The position numbers and the translations under genes are program-made. A model generated the notes under the pieces. That model was not told where the DNA came from. It worked only from the letters and a program-made list of their open reading frames with translations, and did no database searches. 5,521 nucleotides of DNA from an uncultured Collinsella sp. (GTDB lineage: Bacteria > Actinomycetota > Coriobacteriia > Coriobacteriales > Coriobacteriaceae). Positions 1-4,950 of this stretch are shown here, piece after piece (the first letter of the stretch is position 1; the number at the start of each line of letters is the position of its first letter). The stretch lies in contig CABSMB010000109.1 in assembly GCA_902478705.1 (NCBI GenBank), positions 1 to 5,521 on the forward strand, read 5' to 3'.

Positions 1-700
1 CTCCAACACCACGCGCCACGCCGCCGAGTTTTGGATGATCGAGCCCGAGATGGCGTTTGCCGACCTCAACGACTACATGGATAACGCCGAGGCCATGCTC
101 AAGTACGTCCTTAAGGACGTCATGGCCACCTGCCCCGACGAGCTCAATATGCTCAACAAGTTTGTGGACAAGGGTCTGCTCGAGCGCCTGGACCATGTCG
201 CTAACTCCGACTTTGCCCGCGTCACCTATACCGAGGCCGTCGAGATCCTGGAGCAGGCAGTTGCTGCGGGCCACAAGTTCGACTTCCCCGTCAGCTGGGG
301 CATCGACCTGCAGACCGAGCACGAGCGCTTCCTAACCGAGGAGCACTTTAAGCGCCCGACCTTCGTAACCGACTACCCGGCAGAAATCAAGGCCTTCTAC
401 ATGCGCATGAACGACGACGGCAAGACCGTCGCCGCCGCCGACTGCCTGGTTCCCGGTATCGGCGAGATTATCGGCGGCTCCCAGCGCGAGGAGCGTCTGG
501 ATCTGCTCGAGGCCCGCATCAAGGACCTGGGTATGAATCCCGAGCAGTACAAGTACTACCTTGACCTGCGCCGCTACGGTTCCTGCAAGCACGCCGGCTA
601 CGGTCTGGGCTTCGAGCGCTTGGTGATGTACCTCACCGGCGTGGGCAACATCCGCGACGTCCTGCCGCACCCGCGCACCGTAGGCAACGCCGACTTCTAA
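1..700 (+). CDS. asnS: Asparaginyl-tRNA synthetase, C-terminal part (5' truncated by window)
   Basis: This enzyme charges tRNA-Asn with asparagine in the cytoplasm, using ATP. Reading starts at base 2, and 232 codons precede the TAA at 698-700; family members are about 460 residues, so roughly half is present. The first residues, [16 protein letters not shown], are the end of class II motif 2 as found in AsnRS; its invariant Arg lies just outside the window. Further family blocks are [19 protein letters not shown] and, near the end, motif 3 ([13 protein letters not shown], the ATP-binding Arg) followed by [17 protein letters not shown]. The usual tail is close to FPRTPGNAEF, so the His and Val here are mild variants. 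The Asn rather than Asp assignment rests on the EFWMIEPE and GNADF blocks. A terminator follows 43 bases downstream. The start codon and N-terminal anticodon-binding OB domain are not visible. Confidence 0.97.
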   Translation, partial: SNTTRHAAEFWMIEPEMAFADLNDYMDNAEAMLKYVLKDVMATCPDELNMLNKFVDKGLLERLDHVANSDFARVTYTEAVEILEQAVAAGHKFDFPVSWGIDLQTEHERFLTEEHFKRPTFVTDYPAEIKAFYMRMNDDGKTVAAADCLVPGIGEIIGGSQREERLDLLEARIKDLGMNPEQYKYYLDLRRYGSCKHAGYGLGFERLVMYLTGVGNIRDVLPHPRTVGNADF

Positions 701-742
701 TCGCCATAGCGCCACCAAACGCGTTCCAGTGCATCACGCCAG

Positions 743-773
743 CGCCTCTCGGCAAGCCGAGGGGCGTTTTTTT
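743..773 (+). terminator. Intrinsic terminator of asnS
   Basis: A 10-bp stem pairs CGCCTCTCGG (743-752) with CCGAGGGGCG (757-766), with one T-G wobble and a CAAG tetraloop. Seven T residues follow directly (767-773). This is a textbook Rho-independent terminator 43 bases after the asnS stop, so the next gene needs its own promoter. Confidence 0.93.
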
Positions 774-949
774 CAACAGCATCCGTCAAGCTTTTGGCAA
801 GGTTTTGGTCAGTTAGGCAGGGTTGTTGAAACCTCGCCCCGCCGTTTGCCGACGGCTACCGACCGCCCAGAGCGCCCTGCACCCCCGGGAAAGCCCCGCA
901 TCCTAGGCTCCATACCGTCGCCACCCAAAACGGAAAGGACGTAGGCGCT

Positions 950-1738
950 ATGACCGAAGCCGTTGTTGAAAACTACGAGACCACGACCAGGGGCTCCGCC
1001 TCGATGGCAGCCTATCGCGCCGTACGCATCCTGCAGCTCTTGAGCGAGAACACCGGCGAGGACAAGGCGCTGCTTTCCGACGAGCTGGTCGAGCTCCTCG
1101 CCCATCCCGACGACCCCGCCCGCATGCCCATCTCGGCGGCACGCCGCAGCATCTATACCTCGATATCCGCACTTCGTCACGCCGGATACGAAATCGACTA
1201 TAAACGCGGCGTGGGCTATCGGCTCCTCACCCGCCCGCTTGCTGACGAAGAGATCATACGGCTCCACGGCATGGTCATGCGCAACCGATCGACGCCCATA
1301 GCCATTCGAAAGAGCATGGCACAGCACCTGGTCGCCATGGCGAGCGCCGATGTTCGCGACTATCTCGATATGCCCGAACCGGCACCGGCCGCCAACGACG
1401 CGCCCGTCAAGGCAACGCGTCCGCACGCCAAGCGTATCGACACGTGCGAGCTCATCGAACAGGCCATCGACCATGGAACAACCGTCAGCTTTGATATCAC
1501 AAACGTCCTGACCCGAGGCGAAATCGAGGTGGTGCGGATGACGGTCCGGCCCTTTGCCATCAGGCAGCGCGATGGCGTCTCGTATCTGCTGGGAACGGTC
1601 TACGACACCCGAGGCGCCGACGACACCCTGCGCACCGTTGAGGTCAGCCGCATGAGAAACGTCAGCACGCGTTTGCTCGACGGCAAGAAACTCTTTGCCG
1701 CGCTAGACGAAGAAGACAGCCCCGCGCCCGCAGCGTAA
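950..1738 (+). CDS. WYL-domain helix-turn-helix transcriptional regulator
   Basis: A predicted cytoplasmic DNA-binding regulator of 262 residues. The N-terminal part (about 20-93) looks like a winged helix: a first helix at AYRAVRILQLLSEN, a recognition-helix region RRSIYTSISALRHAGYEI (65-82), and a wing RGVGYRLL. A linker of helices (98-140) and an Ala/Pro-rich stretch (141-155) follow. The C-terminal part (about 165-240) has the WYL-domain pattern VRPFAIRQRDGVSYLLG then LRTVEVSRMRNV. The name-giving Trp-Tyr-Leu is Ser-Tyr-Leu here (211-213). In this family the WYL fold is a ligand- or nucleic-acid-sensing module that controls the HTH. The start is supported by GGAAAGGA at 932-939, 10 bases upstream of ATG 950; a later Met (residue 19) has no comparable site. 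It follows the asnS terminator and precedes the importer genes by 159 bases. Ligand and targets cannot be read from the sequence; control of the importer is possible but unproven. Confidence 0.88.
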   Translation: MTEAVVENYETTTRGSASMAAYRAVRILQLLSENTGEDKALLSDELVELLAHPDDPARMPISAARRSIYTSISALRHAGYEIDYKRGVGYRLLTRPLADEEIIRLHGMVMRNRSTPIAIRKSMAQHLVAMASADVRDYLDMPEPAPAANDAPVKATRPHAKRIDTCELIEQAIDHGTTVSFDITNVLTRGEIEVVRMTVRPFAIRQRDGVSYLLGTVYDTRGADDTLRTVEVSRMRNVSTRLLDGKKLFAALDEEDSPAPAA

Positions 1739-1806
1739 GCCCCGTTACCGTCCGTCGTTCCTCAGCACCGCCCATCCAGTTCAGTATTAAAAAACCCGCC
1801 AGGTTA

Positions 1807-1837
1807 TTGTAAAAATGGACATCGGCGTTACTATAGT
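1807..1837 (+). promoter_or_regulatory. Candidate promoter of the ABC importer operon
   Basis: A TTGTAA box (1807-1812) lies 16 bases before TACTAT (1829-1834); the overlapping TATAGT (1832-1837) is a closer -10 match but gives a 19-base spacer. Transcription would start near 1841-1845, giving a leader of about 55 bases. The stretch is AT-rich against a GC-rich background and lies directly upstream of the first importer gene. Assignment is by eye against the general housekeeping sigma consensus. Confidence 0.45.
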
Positions 1838-1839
1838 CC

Positions 1840-1865
1840 CACTTGCACTTTTTCCTAGTGCAGTG
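1840..1865 (+). promoter_or_regulatory. Dyad at the predicted transcript start (operator or leader hairpin)
   Basis: CACT-T-GCACT (1840-1849) is the inverted repeat of AGTGCAGTG (1857-1865), with a single unpaired T at 1844 and a 7-base centre TTTTCCT. It falls just downstream of the candidate -10 box. That is a typical place for a repressor operator, and also for a 5' leader hairpin. No known riboswitch or T-box motif was recognised around it. Confidence 0.4.
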
Positions 1866-1897
1866 TTTCCAGCCATTTTTATACTGGGGGTAATGAT

Positions 1898-2878
1898 ATG
1901 AAGGACATCACCATCAGCCGCAGGAGCCTTCTTGTCTCCGCTGGCCTGCTCGCGCTCGCTCCGCTCGCCGGATGCGGCGGCAACTCTGGTTCCGGCTCCG
2001 CTGCCGCCGGTTCCGACTACACCATCGGCGTTCTGCAGCTCACCGAGCACTCCGCGCTCGATGCCGCCAACGACGGCTTCGTCAAGGCCATCAAGAAGAG
2101 CGGTCTCAAGGTCAAGATCGACCAGAAGAACGCCCAGAACGACCAGTCCACGTGTAAGTCCATTGCCGACAAGTTCGTAGGCGACGGCGTCAACTTGATC
2201 TATGCCATCGCTACGCCCGCCGCGCAGGCTGCCGCCGGCGCCACGGCCGATATCCCCATCGTTGGCTGCGCCATCACCGACTACGCCGCTTCCGGCCTGG
2301 TCCAGGACAACGACAAACCCGGCACCAACGTCACGGGCGCTTCCGACCTCACCCCGGTCGCCGAGCAGCTCGAGATGATGCAGAAGGTCCTGCCCGACGT
2401 TAAGAAGGTCGGTCTGCTCTACTGCACCGCCGAATCCAACTCCGACGTCCAGATCAAGGCCGCCAAGAAGGAGCTCGACAAGCTGGGCCTCGAGTACACC
2501 GACTTCACCGTCTCGAGCTCCAACGAGATCCAGTCCGTCGTCGAGTCCGCCGTGGGCAAGGTCGACGCGCTGTACTCCCCCACCGACAACACCATCGCCG
2601 CGGGTGCTTCGCAGGTCGGCCAGATCTGCAAGGAGAACAAGCTCCCCTTCGTTACCGGCGAGGAGGGCATGTGCAAGGCCGGCGGCGTGTTCACCCTCTC
2701 CATCAACTACGAGGACCTGGGCTACGCCGCAGGCGAGATGGCCGTCAAGATCCTGAAGGGCGAGGCCAAGCCCGAGGATATGCCGATCAAGCATCTCTCG
2801 AGCAAGGACCTGGTCGTCGTCAAGAACGACGAGATGGCCGAGGCTCTGGGTATCGACCTTTCCGCTCTGGACGCGTAG
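1898..2878 (+). CDS. ABC importer solute-binding lipoprotein (ABC_sub_bind family, TrpX-like)
   Basis: Extracytoplasmic binding protein of 326 residues that captures the importer's substrate and delivers it to the permease. Residues 1-26 are a lipoprotein signal with lipobox LAGC, so Cys26 would be lipidated; a Gly/Ser/Ala linker (27-39) follows. SRRSLL at 7-12 resembles a twin-arginine signal. The mature part (about 41-316) matches the ABC_sub_bind (COG2984-type) pattern: IGVLQLTEHSALDAANDGF, AIATPAAQAAAGAT, NVTGASDLTPVAEQLEM, SPTDNTIAA, and a C-terminal GYAAGEMAVKILKGEAKPEDMPI. Characterised relatives bind tryptophan (streptococcal TrpX) or tyrosine (a Clostridioides difficile lipoprotein), so an aromatic amino acid or similar solute is a reasonable inference, not a demonstrated substrate. 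Five further cysteines (86, 124, 176, 244, 259) are present. GGGGG at 1886-1890 is 7 bases before ATG 1898. It is the first gene of the importer cluster; a 204-base gap precedes the permease. Confidence 0.93.
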   Translation: MKDITISRRSLLVSAGLLALAPLAGCGGNSGSGSAAAGSDYTIGVLQLTEHSALDAANDGFVKAIKKSGLKVKIDQKNAQNDQSTCKSIADKFVGDGVNLIYAIATPAAQAAAGATADIPIVGCAITDYAASGLVQDNDKPGTNVTGASDLTPVAEQLEMMQKVLPDVKKVGLLYCTAESNSDVQIKAAKKELDKLGLEYTDFTVSSSNEIQSVVESAVGKVDALYSPTDNTIAAGASQVGQICKENKLPFVTGEEGMCKAGGVFTLSINYEDLGYAAGEMAVKILKGEAKPEDMPIKHLSSKDLVVVKNDEMAEALGIDLSALDA

Positions 2879-2948
2879 CGTCATGCGTGGCAATGCATCT
2901 AGAGCCCGCGCTCGTGCCATAGCCGCGTTATTCAATATCTGAGCCACA

Positions 2949-2979
2949 GGGGCGAACGCTAAAGACCGGCGTTCGCCCT
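2949..2979 (+). terminator. Strong hairpin after the binding-protein gene, possible partial terminator
   Basis: GGGCGAACGC (2950-2959) pairs perfectly with GCGTTCGCCC (2969-2978), extended by a G-T pair, around a 9-base loop. The following bases, GCTTGTTTC, are only moderately T-rich and contain no uninterrupted run. It lies 70 bases after the stop of the binding-protein gene and 104 before the permease gene. This fits a leaky terminator or a 3'-end stabilising hairpin that lets the binding protein be made in excess over the membrane components. Confidence 0.6.
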
Positions 2980-2987
2980 GCTTGTTT

Positions 2988-3007
2988 CGGATGAGACAAA
3001 ACATCCG
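2988..3007 (+). other. Second small inverted repeat in the importer intergenic gap
   Basis: CGGATG (2988-2993) and CATCCG (3002-3007) form a 6-bp perfect dyad around AGACAAAA. It begins ten bases after the preceding strong stem. It may be a small RNA hairpin or a protein-binding dyad; the stem is short enough to be chance. Confidence 0.3.
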
Positions 3008-3036
3008 TCCGCAACTCTTTTATGCAGCGTTACCGC

Positions 3037-3042
3037 TATTAT
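3037..3042 (+). promoter_or_regulatory. Possible -10 box of an internal promoter before the permease gene
   Basis: TATTAT matches five of six bases of the -10 consensus and lies 41 bases before the permease start. No good -35 box is found 16-18 bases upstream (the spacing-correct bases are near ACTCTT). If real, it would give the permease and ATPase their own transcription start after the intergenic hairpin. Confidence 0.25.
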
Positions 3043-3068
3043 GGAAAATCACGTGTCCACCCTATCCT

Positions 3069-3075
3069 AGGAGGT
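3069..3075 (+). promoter_or_regulatory. Consensus Shine-Dalgarno of the permease gene
   Basis: AGGAGGT is a perfect anti-16S match, 7 bases before ATG 3083. It rules out the out-of-frame ATG at 3076, which abuts it. Its strength suggests the permease is translated efficiently from its own site and is not coupled to the upstream gene. Confidence 0.85.
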
Positions 3076-3082
3076 ATGAAGC

Positions 3083-4006
3083 ATGCTCATTGCATTGCAG
3101 GGCGCCGTTTCGCAGGGCGTCCTCTGGGGCATCATGGTGCTCGGCGTGTTTATCACGTTCCGCCTGCTCGACATCCCCGATATGACCTGCGACGGCAGCT
3201 TTGCCCTCGGCGGCTGTGTTTGCGCCGTGCTCATCGTCAACAATAACGTCGACCCCTTGCTCGCCGTGCTGGCCGGCATGTGCGCCGGTGCCATCGCCGG
3301 CGCTGTCACGGGCATCTTGACCACCGTCTTTGAGATTCCCGCGATCCTCGCCGGAATCCTTACGCAGATCAGTCTGTGGTCCATCAACCTGCGCATCATG
3401 GGCAAATCCAACACGCCCATCCTTGCCAAGGGCACCATCTTCTCATCCGTCAGCCACATGACGGGCCTACCGCAGTCCACCGTTGCCATCATCCTGGGCA
3501 TTGTGCTGGCCGTGGCCATCGTCGCCATCCTGTACTGGTTCTTTGGCACCGAGATCGGCTCGGCGCTGCGTGCCACCGGCAACAACGAGTACATGATCCG
3601 CGCCCTGGGCGTCAACACCAACTCCACCAAGATGATCGCCCTCGTGCTCTCCAACGCCCTTATCGGCCTTTCGGGTGCGCTCATCTGCCAGAGCCAGAAG
3701 TACGCTGACATTGGCATGGGCACCGGCGCCATCGTTATCGGTCTTGCCGCCATTGTTATCGGCGAGGTGCTCGGCCGCCTGCTGCCCGGCGGTCTGACGC
3801 AGTTTAGCGTCCGTCTGGCCTCTGCCGTCTTTGGCTCCGTGGTGTACTTCCTCATTCGTGCCATCGTGCTGCAGCTGGGCATGGATGCCAACGACATGAA
3901 GCTGCTCTCCGCCGCGATCGTTGCCGTGGCCCTGTGCGTGCCCGTGGTTTGGGAGCGCTATAAGCTCCGCAGCTCCTACACGAAGGGGGATGAGGCAGAT
4001 GCTTAA
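3083..4006 (+). CDS. ABC importer permease (BPD_transp_2 / COG4120 type)
   Basis: Integral membrane subunit of 307 residues that forms the translocation path, presumably as a homodimer. Eight or nine hydrophobic segments can be picked out, roughly at 8-27, 38-53, 57-82, 86-103, 133-154, 184-204, 211-230, 245-265 and 274-290. Between the fifth and sixth lies GTEIGSALRATGNNEYMIRALG (about 155-176), the conserved cytoplasmic coupling loop that contacts the ATPase in this permease class (same superfamily as branched-chain amino acid and ribose permeases). The TCDGSFALGG segment (35-44) near the second helix is also typical. The C-terminal tail (291-307) is charged and cytoplasmic. There is no signal peptide and the length is normal for the family. 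It starts after a consensus Shine-Dalgarno. Its last codons overlap the ATPase start by 8 bases (ATGCTTAA), implying translational coupling and balanced production of the two subunits. Confidence 0.93.
   Translation: MLIALQGAVSQGVLWGIMVLGVFITFRLLDIPDMTCDGSFALGGCVCAVLIVNNNVDPLLAVLAGMCAGAIAGAVTGILTTVFEIPAILAGILTQISLWSINLRIMGKSNTPILAKGTIFSSVSHMTGLPQSTVAIILGIVLAVAIVAILYWFFGTEIGSALRATGNNEYMIRALGVNTNSTKMIALVLSNALIGLSGALICQSQKYADIGMGTGAIVIGLAAIVIGEVLGRLLPGGLTQFSVRLASAVFGSVVYFLIRAIVLQLGMDANDMKLLSAAIVAVALCVPVVWERYKLRSSYTKGDEADA
3983..3990 (+). promoter_or_regulatory. Shine-Dalgarno that decides the ATPase start
   Basis: AAGGGGGA inside the end of the permease gene is 8 bases before ATG 3999. The in-frame ATG at 3990 overlaps the end of this site and is therefore unlikely, and the open frame extending back to 3921 lies inside permease coding sequence. 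ATG 3999 also gives the usual N-terminus, MLKLSHVKKTF. Confidence 0.75.
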
Positions 4007-4793
4007 GCTCTCGCACGTCAAGAAGACCTTTAACAAGGGCACCGTCACCGAGAAGCGCGCACTCACCGGCGTCGACCTCACCCTTAACGACGGCGACTTT
4101 GTAACCGTGATCGGCGGCAACGGCGCCGGCAAGTCCACGCTGCTCAACATGATTGCCGGCGTGTATCCGCTCGATTCGGGCGTTATTGAGCTCGACGGCA
4201 ACGATATCTCGCGTCTGAGCGAGTCGCAGCGCGCCAAGTACCTGGGCCGCGTGTTCCAGGACCCCATGCGCGGCACCGCAGCCGACATGCAGATTGCCGA
4301 AAACCTAGCCCTCGCCAAGCGTCGCGGTCAGCGTCGCGGTCTTTCGTGGGGCGTCACCAAGGCCGAGAAGGACGAGTACGTTGAGCTGCTCAAGCGCTTG
4401 GACCTCGGTCTGGACACGCGCCTCAACGCCAAGGTCGGCCTGCTCTCGGGCGGCCAGCGCCAGGCACTCACCCTGCTGATGGCCACGCTCACCAAGCCGC
4501 GCCTGCTGCTGCTCGACGAGCACACAGCGGCCCTCGACCCCAAGACGGCATCGAAGGTGCTCAACCTGACCGAGGAGATCGTCGACGAGAACCACCTGAC
4601 TACGCTCATGGTCACGCACAACATGAACGACGCCATCCGTCTGGGCAACCGTCTGATCATGATGGACGAGGGTCACGTGATTTACGACGTGGCGGGCGAT
4701 GAGAAGAAGTCACTCACCGTGGCCGACCTGCTGCAGAAGTTCGAGGAGGTCTCGGGCGGCGAGCTCGCCAACGACCGCATGCTGCTGAGCTAA
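3999..4793 (+). CDS. ABC importer ATP-binding subunit (COG1101 type)
   Basis: Cytoplasmic ATPase of 264 residues that powers import, working as a dimer against the permease. All nucleotide-binding elements are intact: Walker A GGNGAGKST (39-47, Lys45), Q-loop Gln87 in VFQDP, signature LSGGQRQ (149-155), Walker B LLLLDE (169-174, catalytic Glu174), D-loop ALD (178-180) and switch His207 in VTHNM. The DEHTAALDP sequence, with His where most transporters have Pro, is the hallmark I associate with this subfamily, together with the basic RRGQRRGLSWG stretch (108-118) and the end DRMLLS. Residues 1-30 are the usual beta-rich start with an aromatic residue (Phe11) that stacks on adenine. It overlaps the permease gene by 8 bases. 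Its TAA (4791-4793) is part of the first GGGACAG hairpin. The substrate is set by the binding protein, so this sequence does not identify it. Confidence 0.95.
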   Translation: MLKLSHVKKTFNKGTVTEKRALTGVDLTLNDGDFVTVIGGNGAGKSTLLNMIAGVYPLDSGVIELDGNDISRLSESQRAKYLGRVFQDPMRGTAADMQIAENLALAKRRGQRRGLSWGVTKAEKDEYVELLKRLDLGLDTRLNAKVGLLSGGQRQALTLLMATLTKPRLLLLDEHTAALDPKTASKVLNLTEEIVDENHLTTLMVTHNMNDAIRLGNRLIMMDEGHVIYDVAGDEKKSLTVADLLQKFEEVSGGELANDRMLLS

Positions 4794-4832
4794 AACCTGC
4801 CAAAAAGGGACAGGTTTATTTTGGCAGGTTTT
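4792..4832 (+). terminator. GGGACAG-loop hairpin 1, probable terminator of the importer operon
   Basis: AAAACCTGCCAAAA (4792-4805) is an exact inverted repeat of TTTTGGCAGGTTTT (4819-4832), a 14-bp perfect stem around a 13-base loop containing GGGACAG (4807-4813). The A-tract on the left and T-tract on the right make it terminator-like on both strands. The 5' arm begins inside the ATPase stop codon. A second copy of CAGGTTT (4811-4817) in the loop could pair with the same 5' arm to form a shorter alternative hairpin. Confidence 0.75.
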
Positions 4833-4847
4833 ATCTGCACAAACGTC

Positions 4848-4887
4848 AAAACCGCCGCAAAGGGACAGACACCTTTGCGGCGGTTTT
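4848..4887 (+). repeat. GGGACAG-loop hairpin 2, related palindromic element / terminator
   Basis: AAAACCGCCGCAAAGG (4848-4863) pairs perfectly over 16 bp with CCTTTGCGGCGGTTTT (4872-4887) around the 8-base loop GACAGACA. As in the element 15 bases upstream, AAAACC and GGTTTT form the outer ends and GGGACAG (4862-4868) sits at the top of the left arm. The inner arm sequence differs between the two. Probably a repeat family used as terminators, since the GC core is followed by TTTT (4884-4887). Confidence 0.75.
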
Positions 4888-4891
4888 CGCA

Positions 4892-4897
4892 TATTAT
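4892..4897 (+). promoter_or_regulatory. Possible -10 box of the nucleotidase gene
   Basis: TATTAT, five of six to consensus, lies 53 bases before ATG 4951 and directly after the second hairpin. The spacing-correct -35 position falls in the hairpin's loop and right arm and shows no match, so this is only a candidate. A Shine-Dalgarno AAGGA lies at 4939-4943. Confidence 0.25.
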
Positions 4898-4950
4898 GTC
4901 GGTAATCCAGCGTCAGCAGGGACCACTGGTCAAGAACTAAGGAAACTGCC

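Noticed and set aside
841..856. Short GCCGT/ACGGC dyad upstream of the regulator
   Set aside because: A 5-bp stem in GC-rich DNA is expected by chance and no other signal supports it.
729..944. Small + strand open frame between asnS and the regulator
   Set aside because: It runs through the asnS terminator, has no ribosome site, and its Pro/Arg-rich translation looks non-coding.
774..949. Promoter for the regulator gene
   Set aside because: TTGAAA at 826-831 and TTGGCA at 794-799 could be -35 boxes, but neither has an acceptable -10 box at the right distance, so no promoter is called although one is expected.
809..1474. Minus-strand open frame of 221 codons opposite the regulator gene
   Set aside because: The + strand frame carries clear HTH and WYL-like patterns with a Shine-Dalgarno; the reverse product has no family pattern.
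1791..1805. Small stem AACC/GGTT after the regulator gene as a terminator
   Set aside because: Only 4 bp of stem, and the T-run would serve the minus strand, where no gene exists.
1808..1897. T-box or amino-acid riboswitch before the importer
   Set aside because: The leader is too short and lacks the T-box consensus and any terminator/antiterminator pair.
1787..3004. Long open frame on the minus strand (405 codons) opposite the binding-protein gene
   Set aside because: It is a mirror of a GC-rich gene: the product is Gly/Val/Leu/Asp-rich low-complexity sequence with no recognisable domain, and the + strand frame is an unmistakable family member.
3067..4318. Minus-strand open frames opposite the permease and ATPase genes
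   Set aside because: They overlap well-conserved coding sequence, their predicted proteins resemble no family, and no ribosome site supports them.
4319..4342. Tandem 12-base near-repeat in the ATPase gene
   Set aside because: It encodes the RRGQRRG stretch, which matches the basic stretch expected in this ATPase family, so it is not a new duplication.
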